Source of the DNA: an uncultured Eubacteriales bacterium
GTDB lineage: Bacteria > Bacillota > Clostridia > Oscillospirales > CAG-272
Assembly (NCBI GenBank): GCA_900548735.1
Contig: URMC01000037.1
Location: 1 to 15,653 of the forward strand
Length of the DNA: 15,653 bases
Reading direction: 5' to 3'
Part shown: positions 8,731 to 14,553 of the stretch, in pieces
Layout of the letters: every line of letters begins with the position of its first letter
How positions within the stretch are numbered: the first letter of the stretch is position 1
The notes under the pieces: generated by a model
What the model was told of the DNA's origin: nothing
What the model saw: only the letters and a program-made list of their open reading frames with translations
The model's database searches: none
Program-made: the position numbers and the translations under genes

Positions 8731-8907
8731 ATGGCAGAAGTGAAACTGAAAGAGGGCGAGACCCTTGACAGTGCTCTTCGTCGGTTCAAGCGCCAGTGCG
8801 CCCGTTCCGGTGTCCTTGCCGAACTTCGCAAGAGAGAGCATTACGAAAAGCCGAGCGTAAAGCGGAAGAAGAAGTCCGAAGCGGCGCGCAAACGCAAGTA
8901 TAAATAA
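8731..8907 (+). CDS. rpsU: 30S ribosomal protein S21 (bS21)
   Basis: bS21 is a small basic protein of the 30S platform near the anti-Shine-Dalgarno end of 16S rRNA and helps initiation. The 58 residues fit the family: an N-terminal strand MAEVKLKEGETLDSALRRFKR in which the S21 signature (LRRFKR) is clear, a helical RSGVLAELRKREHYEKPS segment, and a very basic tail KRKKKSEAARKRKYK. The ribosome site is a long run of eight G residues beginning after GCGA (8715-8722), eight bases before the ATG. The gene has its own consensus promoter upstream and a strong hairpin terminator ten bases downstream, so it forms a single-gene unit. Confidence 0.96.
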   Translation: MAEVKLKEGETLDSALRRFKRQCARSGVLAELRKREHYEKPSVKRKKKSEAARKRKYK

Positions 8908-8915
8908 TCCGAAAA

Positions 8916-8948
8916 CAAAAGCCACCGGAACGGTGGCTTTTGTTTTTT
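8916..8948 (+). terminator. Rho-independent terminator of rpsU
   Basis: A 12-base-pair stem (CAAAAGCCACCG with CGGTGGCTTTTG) closes a GAA loop and is followed by six T residues at 8943-8948. It lies ten bases after the rpsU stop and separates rpsU from the repeat region and the dxs operon. Confidence 0.93.
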
Positions 8949-8996
8949 GCCTTAATATCAGTTGAGGTCCCTGGCGGATGTCCGCACAACCCCAAA

Positions 8997-9044
8997 GGCC
9001 CCCTTGTGTAAAGGGGCTGGCGCGACAGCGCCTGAGGGATTGTT
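8997..9044. repeat. Intergenic palindromic repeat, type 1 (double hairpin)
   Basis: Two adjacent small hairpins are seen: CCCCTT/AAGGGG (9000-9005 with 9011-9016, loop GTGTA) and GGCGC/GCGCC (9019-9023 with 9028-9032, loop GACA), followed by TGAGGGATTGTT. The composition, a CCCCTTGTGTAAAGGGG core followed by a GGCGCGACAGCGCC core and GAGGGATTG, resembles a non-coding repeat I associate with gut Clostridia genomes. That association is from memory and was not searched. No coding potential is evident. Confidence 0.6.
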
Positions 9045-9070
9045 TGGCTTAGACTTTTTGCCTAATAAGC

Positions 9071-9095
9071 GGGAGGGGAAACCCCTCCCCTACGG
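9071..9095. repeat. Intergenic palindromic repeat, type 2
   Basis: A perfect 8-base inverted repeat, GGGAGGGG (9071-9078) and CCCCTCCC (9082-9089), flanks AAA and is followed by CTACG. There is no T run, so it is not a terminator on the + strand. The CCCCTAC end is shared with the next repeat, suggesting that both belong to one superfamily of REP-like elements. Confidence 0.65.
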
Positions 9096-9118
9096 AATTT
9101 AGTTTTTGTTGGGTTGGC

Positions 9119-9142
9119 GGGCGACCAATGGTCGCCCCTACA
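9119..9142. repeat. Intergenic palindromic repeat, type 3
   Basis: A perfect 8-base inverted repeat, GGGCGACC (9119-9126) and GGTCGCCC (9130-9137), flanks AAT and is followed by CTACAA. It ends in the same CCCCTAC motif as the repeat 48 bases earlier. In frame with dxs it yields an artificial RATNGRPYN peptide, a tell-tale of over-extended gene calls through this kind of repeat. Confidence 0.65.
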
Positions 9143-9185
9143 ATAAAGTTGAGCATGTTCGCCCAAAGCGCCGCGTCAGCCTGCA

Positions 9186-9228
9186 AGCCGCACCGCAGGT
9201 GCCGCCAGCCATTCAGCCGCACCGCAGG
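9186..9228 (+). repeat. 14-base direct repeat pair
   Basis: AGCCGCACCGCAGG occurs at 9186-9199 and again at 9215-9228, a period of 29 bases. The two copies are followed by GGC and seven T residues. The surrounding stretch 8950-9240 carries no credible gene; besides the palindromic repeats listed separately, only this pair stands out. Confidence 0.5.
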
Positions 9229-9246
9229 GCTTTTTTTGAAAAACTC

Positions 9247-9275
9247 TTTTCAAATTCCCTAAAATATGCTATAAT
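9247..9275 (+). promoter_or_regulatory. Extended -10 promoter of the dxs operon
   Basis: A perfect -10 TATAAT at 9270-9275 is preceded by TGC, giving the extended TGnTATAAT form. A partial -35 TTTTCA (4 of 6) sits at 9247-9252 with a 17-base spacer. Transcription would start near 9282, leaving a leader of about 31 bases before the TTG start. The surrounding DNA becomes AT-rich here (9236-9300), unlike the GC-rich flanks. Confidence 0.85.
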
Positions 9276-9297
9276 CATAAAGATAGAAACCACACAG

Positions 9298-9305
9298 AAA
9301 GGGGG
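9298..9305 (+). promoter_or_regulatory. Ribosome binding site that decides the dxs start
   Basis: AAAGGGGG ends seven bases before TTG 9313. No ATG or GTG lies between the predicted transcription start (about 9282) and the first conserved DXS residues (FPILAKINSPDDVKAL), so a TTG start is the only one compatible with both the promoter and the protein family length. Confidence 0.75.
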
Positions 9306-9312
9306 CGGGCGC

Positions 9313-11202
9313 TTGGAGGATTTTTCAAACTTTCCCATCCTTGCCAAAATCAATTCTCCGGACGACGTAAAAGCCCTCCCTGAAAAAGAATTGCCGGATC
9401 TCGCGCGCGAAATCCGCGAATATTTGGTATACCGCGTGGGGGAAAACGGCGGGCACCTTGCCTCCAATCTCGGCGCGGTGGAGCTGACAATGGGGATCCA
9501 CCGGGTGTTTTCCTCCCCCCGTGACCACATCATTTTTGACGTGGGGCACCAAAGCTATGTGCACAAACTGCTGACCGGGCGCAAAGAGGAGTTTGACACT
9601 CTGCGCCAACCCGGCGGCATTTCCGGGTTCCCCCGGCGGGAGGAAAGCGCGGCGGACGCGTTTGGCGCGGGGCACAGTTCTACCGCCATTTCCGCCGCGG
9701 TCGGCATGGCGGAGGCGGAGCGCCTCCGTGGCAGTGACGCCTATACCGTTGCCGTGGTCGGGGACGGGGCGCTGACCGGCGGGCTTTCTTACGAGGGGCT
9801 GAACAACTGCCGCCGCAACCTGCGCCTGATTATCATTCTCAATGAAAACGAGATGTCCATTTCCCGCAACCAGGGGCGCCTGGCGGGGCATATTTCGCAC
9901 CTGCGCTCCTCCCGCAAATATCTGAAAACCAAAGAATTTACTTCCAGCGCCCTGCGGCACGTGCCGTTGCTCGGCAAGCCGATTTACAACACTATCCGCT
10001 GGTTCAAACGCCGGGTCAAACACCTGTTTTACGGCGAAAACTTTTTTGAACATATGGGCGTGCGGTATTTGGGACCCGTGGACGGCAACGACCTTGACAG
10101 CGTGATCGCGTGTTTGGAGCACGCAAAGCGCTTGTCGTGCAGTGTAATTCTGCACGTGAAAACCAAAAAGGGGAAGGGCTATGCCCCGGCAGAGGAAGCC
10201 CCCGGCAAATACCACGGGCTTGCCCCGCGGGGCGCCGCAACCCCCGAAAAAACGTTTTCCGCCGTGTTCGGCGAGACCCTGACCGCCCTTGCCGCGGGTG
10301 ACCCCCGCGTGATCGGCATTACCGCTGCCATGAGCGACGGCACGGGGCTGACGCCGTTTGCCAAAACTTTCCCCTCCCGCTTTTTCGATGTCGGCATTGC
10401 GGAGGGGCACGCCGTGACCTTTGCCGCAGGGCTTGCCGCCGCGGGTGAGCGCCCAGTGGTGGCGGTCTATTCCACCTTTTTGCAACGCGCTTATGACAAT
10501 ATCCTGCACGACGTGGCACTGCAACGCCTGCCGGTGCTGTTCTGCATTGACCGCGCAGGGCTCAACCTGCATGACGGCGTGACCCATCACGGCATTTTTG
10601 ATGTGGCAATGCTTTCGGCTCTGCCCGATTTCCGGATTTTTGCGCCGGTCACGTTTGCGGGGCTTCGCCGTTCGATGGAACTGGCGCTTGCCGGCGGCGC
10701 GCCCGCCGCGGTGCGCTACCCTTGCGGGGGAGAGGAACCGGAGATTCTTTCCGTGTTTTATAAAACGCCCGCAGGCGACCCCGGTGTGCGTGTGTGGCAA
10801 AACGGCGAGAAGCCGGACGTGACGGTGGTGACCTACGGCAGAATTGTGACCGAGGCGCTGGCGGCGGCAAAAACACTTGCCGAAAAGGGCGTGGCAGTGC
10901 GGATTTTGCTGTGCGAGGTCGTTTCCCCCGCCGCGGCAGTGACAAAAGAATTGCAACCCCAAATCGCTGGGCGTGCCGTACTCTTTTTGGAGGAGGGCGT
11001 GTTGCACGGCGGCTTTGCGGAGAATGTTTCTGTGGAATTGGCGGAGCACGGCATGCAGAAGCCTTTCCGTATTTTAGCGATTGAAAACGGATTTTGCCCC
11101 CTTGCCAAAGGGCAAACGCCTGCGGGCGCCGCAGGGATTGACGCGGCGGCAATCGTGGGTGCTGTCAATGAACTGATCAATGATAAAGGAGAAGAAAAAT
11201 GA
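9313..11202 (+). CDS. dxs: 1-deoxy-D-xylulose-5-phosphate synthase (TTG start)
   Basis: DXS condenses pyruvate and glyceraldehyde 3-phosphate to DXP using thiamine diphosphate, the first step of the MEP isoprenoid pathway and also a thiamine/pyridoxal precursor. With the TTG start it has 629 residues, the usual length. The first domain has GGHLASNLG (46-54), DVGHQSYVHK, GAGHSST (118-124) and the ThDP/Mg motif GDG (150-152) to NEN (177-179). The pyrimidine domain has GIAEGHAVTF with the catalytic-type E364, and DRAG at 413-416. The otherwise near-universal AEQHA reads AEGHA, and THQGAFD reads THHGIFD. The frame is open back to 9106, but the promoter at 9247-9275 lies inside that extension, and AAAGGGGG (9298-9305) precedes the TTG. 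The stop overlaps the next start (ATGA). Confidence 0.95.
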   Translation: MEDFSNFPILAKINSPDDVKALPEKELPDLAREIREYLVYRVGENGGHLASNLGAVELTMGIHRVFSSPRDHIIFDVGHQSYVHKLLTGRKEEFDTLRQPGGISGFPRREESAADAFGAGHSSTAISAAVGMAEAERLRGSDAYTVAVVGDGALTGGLSYEGLNNCRRNLRLIIILNENEMSISRNQGRLAGHISHLRSSRKYLKTKEFTSSALRHVPLLGKPIYNTIRWFKRRVKHLFYGENFFEHMGVRYLGPVDGNDLDSVIACLEHAKRLSCSVILHVKTKKGKGYAPAEEAPGKYHGLAPRGAATPEKTFSAVFGETLTALAAGDPRVIGITAAMSDGTGLTPFAKTFPSRFFDVGIAEGHAVTFAAGLAAAGERPVVAVYSTFLQRAYDNILHDVALQRLPVLFCIDRAGLNLHDGVTHHGIFDVAMLSALPDFRIFAPVTFAGLRRSMELALAGGAPAAVRYPCGGEEPEILSVFYKTPAGDPGVRVWQNGEKPDVTVVTYGRIVTEALAAAKTLAEKGVAVRILLCEVVSPAAAVTKELQPQIAGRAVLFLEEGVLHGGFAENVSVELAEHGMQKPFRILAIENGFCPLAKGQTPAGAAGIDAAAIVGAVNELINDKGEEK

Positions 11203-11837
11203 TTCGGATTGAACGTACATCGGTAATGAATATGGAAAACGCCATCCGCGGCGCACGCAACCCGATGAACAGCTGGGCGCGTATGGACAGCGGCTATGAC
11301 GAAAACGGCAACTTTGTGCTGGGCGCAAACGACCTCGACCTTGCCAAGCGCCTCGCGCGCGCGGGGAGCGATCACCGCAAATTTCTGCGGCAGATTTTTG
11401 TGTCGGTGGACATCACCGCGCCGCTTTATTGGTGGAAAGAGTTTGATACCTACAAGGTAGGTACGGTGGCAAATTCCTGCTCCACGATGCACCGGGTGCA
11501 CTCCAAAACTTTTACCAGAGACGATTTTTCGCACGATCGGCTGGACGAGGGCGGGCTTGCCGCGCTGGATACGCTGATTGCCTATCTGGAAGCGGAACGG
11601 CAGAAATTTGTGGCGGACAAGACCGACCGGCAAAGCTGGCACAACATCATTCAGCTTCTCCCGTCTTCCTATAATCAGATGCGCACCGTGTCGCTGAACT
11701 ATGAAAATCTGATCAACATTTACTATGCCCGCCGCAATCACAAACTGGCGGAGTGGCACACCCTGTGCGACTGGATTCTGACCCTGCCGTATGCTACGGA
11801 TCTGATTGCCGTGAAGGGCGAGAGCAAAGAAGGGTAA
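11199..11837 (+). CDS. ThyX-fold-like protein of unknown function (degenerate flavin-dependent thymidylate synthase motif)
   Basis: I do not know a named function. The 212 residues line up by eye with ThyX landmarks: AIRGAR at 15-20 (ThyX AxRxAR), a small residue-H-x-x-F stretch near 57-62, IFVSVDITAP (66-75) before the active-site helix, and near the C-terminus LLPSSYNQMRTVSLN (153-167), ARRNH (177-181) and AEWH (184-187), like the ThyX LP...T...N, LR..H and AQW blocks. The ThyX signature RHRxxSxNExSxRY is replaced by FDTYKVGTVANSCSTMHR (82-99): the RHR is lost, while a serine and NS are kept nearby. Thymidylate synthesis is therefore unlikely without other evidence. It overlaps the dxs stop and is one base before bioY, so it is in that operon. 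No signal peptide or membrane segment is seen. Homology is my inference from motif order. Confidence 0.6.
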   Translation: MIRIERTSVMNMENAIRGARNPMNSWARMDSGYDENGNFVLGANDLDLAKRLARAGSDHRKFLRQIFVSVDITAPLYWWKEFDTYKVGTVANSCSTMHRVHSKTFTRDDFSHDRLDEGGLAALDTLIAYLEAERQKFVADKTDRQSWHNIIQLLPSSYNQMRTVSLNYENLINIYYARRNHKLAEWHTLCDWILTLPYATDLIAVKGESKEG

Positions 11838-11838
11838 T

Positions 11839-12399
11839 ATGGCGCAAGGAAACAATCACGAACGGTTAAAACGCCTGGTGCGCACCGCGCTGTTTGCGGC
11901 GCTTTTGTGCCTGCTTTCCCCAATGGTCATTCCCATCAAACCCATCCCGATCTCGCTGGGGCTGTTTGCGGTTTTGCTGACCGGCGCGATGCTGGACTTT
12001 CCGGACGGCGCCGCGGCGACCCTCCTGTATCTGTTTCTCGGCGGCATCGGCTTGCCGGTGTTTTCGGGCGGCGGGGCAGGTTTCGGCGTGCTGATCGGTC
12101 CCACGGGCGGGTATCTTTGGTCGTATCCGCTGGTGGCACTGCTGGTCGGTTTCGGCACGAAGATTCTTTTCCGTAAAATGGCGGAAAAGAAACTGATCCG
12201 GCAGATGCTGGGCGTGTTTCTCCTCACCCTGCCGGGCGTGCTTCTTTGCTACGTTGCCGGCACGGCGCAGTATATGATCATCTCCGGCGCGGCGCTCCGC
12301 CCGGCGCTTGCCGGTTGCGTGCTGCCTTTTATCCCGATTGACCTTTGCAAATGCCTTGCCGTAGCCATCATCACCCCCCGCGTGCGCGCGGCGCTGTAA
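11839..12399 (+). CDS. bioY: Biotin transporter BioY (ECF S component)
   Basis: BioY is the membrane substrate-capture subunit for biotin that works with a shared energy-coupling module (EcfA1, EcfA2, EcfT), none of which is in this window. The 186 residues form about six hydrophobic segments (about 14-33, 36-52, 57-75, 92-110, 123-142 and 156-179). Family marks are PIPISLGLFAVLLTGAML near 35-52, GLPVFSGGGAGFGVL at 71-85, GPTGGYL at 87-93, YVAGTAQY near 138-145 and PFIPIDLCK (163-171) with the conserved D168 and K171. It begins one base after the upstream gene, so it is co-transcribed with dxs. No biotin genes or BirA box were recognised nearby, so biotin scavenging is likely but its regulation is unknown. 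Confidence 0.95.
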   Translation: MAQGNNHERLKRLVRTALFAALLCLLSPMVIPIKPIPISLGLFAVLLTGAMLDFPDGAAATLLYLFLGGIGLPVFSGGGAGFGVLIGPTGGYLWSYPLVALLVGFGTKILFRKMAEKKLIRQMLGVFLLTLPGVLLCYVAGTAQYMIISGAALRPALAGCVLPFIPIDLCKCLAVAIITPRVRAAL

Positions 12400-12411
12400 G
12401 GCATATCATAG

Positions 12412-12528
12412 CACAGGCGGGCGGTTTCGGATTTCATTTTAATCCGAAACCGCGCGGAGCATGAGGAAATCGCAAAATATATTTCGGAAAACCCGTACCG
12501 CCGGCAGGAGGATGAACTGCATCCGTAA
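12412..12528 (+). pseudogene. Remnant of an IS200/RAYT-type (Y1) transposase, C-terminal end only
   Basis: Between bioY and the terminator one frame reads RNRAEHEEIAKYISENP and then YRRQEDELHP before a TAA at 12526-12528. This pattern (IRN..E.E.I..YI..NP.RW..D..) is the hallmark C-terminus of REP-associated tyrosine transposases and relatives. The frame is blocked by TAG at 12409-12411, so only about 38 codons remain, without the catalytic tyrosine or the HUH motif and without a start. The clear similarity starts near 12442. The left part of the fragment forms one arm of a perfect 13-base inverted repeat, so the break point may have been rearranged. It is a dead fragment, useful as a trace of past insertion. 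Confidence 0.65.
12421..12453. repeat. Perfect 13-base inverted repeat after bioY
   Basis: GCGGTTTCGGATT (12421-12433) and AATCCGAAACCGC (12441-12453) are exact reverse complements around a seven-base TCATTTT loop. There is no T run after the right arm, so it is not a standard terminator on the + strand, although it could stabilise the 3' end of the bioY message. The right arm overlaps the first recognisable codons of the transposase remnant. Confidence 0.7.
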
Positions 12529-12560
12529 AAAAAGAAGCCCCATATCGGGGCTTCTTTTTT
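12527..12560. terminator. Bidirectional Rho-independent terminator between bioY and the lipoprotein gene
   Basis: AGAAGCCCC (12533-12541) pairs with GGGGCTTCT (12547-12555) around ATATC. A T run (through 12560) follows on the + strand and an A run (12527-12533) precedes, which is a T run for the - strand. It sits between convergent genes, ending the dxs-bioY operon and the lipoprotein gene alike, nine bases beyond the lipoprotein stop. Confidence 0.92.
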
Positions 12561-12568
12561 ATTTTTCA

Positions 12569-12994
12569 TTACCGAGCGGCTTTGACAGCGGCTTTGGTGC
12601 CGAAGTAGATCATCTTACCGGAGCGTTTGAATACCCAGTTGGAATCCTCGTCCTTATTGTTTTTCTTCTCTTCATCGGATTTGCTGGTTACTTTTTCCTC
12701 GGCGGTCTTTGCGGAATTCGCGTCGGTGAAGTAAATGATCGTTATGGTTTCAACGGTGGTTTTGTCATCTTTCGTTTCGGTTTTGGTGCCGGTAACAACA
12801 CTGTCCACACCCTTAATGCCAAGGGCAGCCAGACCGGCAGCGCCAAGCAGATCGCTCTTGAAGGCGGTGTAGCCGTTTTCTTTCAGAGCGGCCAGAGCGT
12901 CCTCGGCTTTTGCAGCGGGTGCGCAGGAAGCGAGCGTCGCACAAAGCATCACGGCGACGAGGGAAAGGCAAAGAATTTTTGCAAAGGTTTTCAT
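12569..12994 (-). CDS. Small predicted lipoprotein of unknown function
   Basis: The product is 141 residues. It starts with a basic end and hydrophobic stretch (MKTFAKILCLSLVAVMLC) and has a lipobox LASC with C24, so it should be exported, lipid-modified and anchored on the outer face of the membrane. The mature part (about 117 residues) contains ALKENGYTAF near 35-45, an alternating strand region with TTVETITIIYFTDANSAK, then a very charged lysine/aspartate/glutamate linker, and closes with NWVFKRSGKMIYFGTKAAVKAAR. The ending suggests a small beta-alpha domain; I know similar uncharacterised clostridial lipoproteins but no function. CCTCC at 13002-13006 on the + strand is its GGAGG ribosome site, and it has its own promoter. 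It is convergent with bioY. Confidence 0.8.
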   Translation of the reverse strand: MKTFAKILCLSLVAVMLCATLASCAPAAKAEDALAALKENGYTAFKSDLLGAAGLAALGIKGVDSVVTGTKTETKDDKTTVETITIIYFTDANSAKTAEEKVTSKSDEEKKNNKDEDSNWVFKRSGKMIYFGTKAAVKAAR

Positions 12995-13044
12995 TTTTCA
13001 TCCTCCAAGATGTATTTGTCGGCGGTCTCCCGCGGACTGATAAC

Positions 13045-13073
13045 ATTATATCACACTGCTGTCACAAAATCAA
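13045..13073 (-). promoter_or_regulatory. Extended -10 promoter of the lipoprotein gene
   Basis: Read on the - strand, TTGATT (13073-13068) and TATAAT (13050-13045) are 17 bases apart, with TGA directly before the -10 giving an extended -10. Transcription would begin near 13038, leaving a leader of about 44 bases. It lies just downstream of the cysS stop, where I see no separate terminator, so cysS read-through into the lipoprotein gene is possible. Confidence 0.85.
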
Positions 13074-13100
13074 CACAGGAAATGAAATTTGAACAGATTT

Positions 13101-14552
13101 TTATTTTTTGTTCCATGTCGTGCCTGCGGCGGTGTCCGTCAGGATGATTCCTTTTTCGGCAAGTTCCGCGCGGATACGGTCTGCCTCGGCGTAGTTTTTC
13201 GCTTTTTTCGCCGCCGCGCGCGCGTCGATTGCTTCCTCGATGGCGCGGATTTCCGGGTCGGCGGAGTACACGCGCTCGCCCTCGTGTGAGAGCGCTTTTT
13301 CGGCGTTTTCCTTCGCCAGTCGGTCTGCCGCCTGCAAAAGCCCCAGGCACAGTACGCTGTCAAAATCGGCGATTGCCGCGCGCTTGGTGGCGGTGTTGGT
13401 GTTTGCTTTGAGCACGTCGTAAAGCGCGGTCACGGCAAGGGAAGTGTTGAGGTCGTTATCCAGTGCGGCGCGGAATTTCGCCTGCAATTCTGCCAGCGCC
13501 GCCGCGTCCACGGTCTCGTTTTCCTCTTTTTTCAGCGCCGCGATCTTTGCTACCAGCTTGTTGTAGGTCACTGCCGCGTTGTCCAGGTTCTCATAGGAGA
13601 ACACCAGTGACCGGCGGTAGTGCGATTGCAGGCAGAACAGGCGATAGACCAGCGGGTCGTAGCCCTTTTCTTCCAACAGCGACACCGTCAGAAACTCGCC
13701 CTTGGATTTGGACATCTTGCCGGAGTTGGTGTTCAGATGGTGCACGTGCATCCAGTAGTTGCACCACTTGTGCCCCAGATATGCCTCGCTTTGCGCAATC
13801 TCATTGGTGTGATGGGGGAAGGCGTTGTCAATCCCGCCGCAGTGAATATCCAGCCGCTCGCCCAAGTGCTTCATACTGATGCAGGAGCACTCGATGTGCC
13901 AGCCGGGGTAGCCAAGCCCCCACGGGCTTTCCCATTTCAGTTCCTGATCTTCAAATTTGGATTTGGTAAACCACAGCACAAAGTCGGTCTTGTTGCGCTT
14001 GTTGCCGTCCGCCTCCACGCCCTCGCGCACGCCCACGGCAAGGTCATCCGCCGAGAAGTCGTTGAATACGTAGTATTCTTTCAGCTTGGAAGTATCAAAA
14101 TAAATGTTTCCGCCCGCCTCATAGGCATAGCCCTTTTCAATCAGCGCCGAGATCACCTTGATGAAGTCGGCAATGCAGTGGGTTGCCGGTTCCACCACGT
14201 CCGGGCGGCGGATGTTCAGTTTTTTGCAGTCCTCAAAAAAGCAGTCGGTGTAATATTTGGCAATCTCCATCACGGTTTTGTGCTCGCGCTTCGCGCCTTT
14301 GAGCATTTTGTCCTCGCCGGTGTCGCCGTCACTGGAAAGATGCCCCACATCGGTAATGTTCATCACACGTTTTACGTCATAGCCGAGGTAGCGCAGATAC
14401 CGGTCGAGAATATCCTCCATAATATAAGTGCGAAGGTTCCCGATGTGGGCAAAATGGTAGACCGTGGGGCCGCAGGTATACATTTTGACCTTGCCCGGCT
14501 CCACCGGCACAAATTCTTCTCTTTGGTGGCTTGCGGAATTATAAAGAATCAT
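13101..14552 (-). CDS. cysS: Cysteinyl-tRNA synthetase
   Basis: CysRS charges tRNA-Cys with cysteine. The product is 483 residues, a normal bacterial length. The class I signature is HIGN at 36-39 (the usual CysRS form of HIGH) and KMSKS is at 279-283. The zinc ligands used to discriminate cysteine are present: C27 in YTCGPTVY, C222 in WHIEC, and H247 and E251 in HHTNE. A C-terminal helical region ends in ADRIRAELAEKGIILTD and TAAGTTWNKK, as in relatives. GGAGA lies six bases before the ATG, and the gene starts one base after the cysE stop, forming a two-gene cysteine operon under the upstream T-box. Confidence 0.97.
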   Translation of the reverse strand: MILYNSASHQREEFVPVEPGKVKMYTCGPTVYHFAHIGNLRTYIMEDILDRYLRYLGYDVKRVMNITDVGHLSSDGDTGEDKMLKGAKREHKTVMEIAKYYTDCFFEDCKKLNIRRPDVVEPATHCIADFIKVISALIEKGYAYEAGGNIYFDTSKLKEYYVFNDFSADDLAVGVREGVEADGNKRNKTDFVLWFTKSKFEDQELKWESPWGLGYPGWHIECSCISMKHLGERLDIHCGGIDNAFPHHTNEIAQSEAYLGHKWCNYWMHVHHLNTNSGKMSKSKGEFLTVSLLEEKGYDPLVYRLFCLQSHYRRSLVFSYENLDNAAVTYNKLVAKIAALKKEENETVDAAALAELQAKFRAALDNDLNTSLAVTALYDVLKANTNTATKRAAIADFDSVLCLGLLQAADRLAKENAEKALSHEGERVYSADPEIRAIEEAIDARAAAKKAKNYAEADRIRAELAEKGIILTDTAAGTTWNKK

Positions 14553-14553
14553 T

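Noticed and set aside
6159..8831. An 890-codon open frame on the - strand opposite leuS
   Set aside because: It is a shadow of the GC-rich codon pattern of leuS. The translation is rich in R, H, A and G with no domain, and the + strand has a complete LeuRS with all motifs.
8997..9228. CRISPR-like array
   Set aside because: The repeats are different from one another, not evenly spaced copies of one unit, and no cas genes are present.
9215..9237. Possible terminator (AGCC...GGCT followed by seven T)
   Set aside because: Only a 4-base stem with a long loop, and rpsU already has a strong terminator upstream.
9325..11049. A 574-codon open frame on the - strand opposite dxs
   Set aside because: Codon-pattern shadow; the + strand encodes a complete DXS with cofactor motifs.
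12461..13147. A 228-codon + strand frame rich in G and F, running through the terminator and opposite the lipoprotein gene
   Set aside because: It crosses the bidirectional terminator and is antisense to a gene with a lipobox, ribosome site and promoter.
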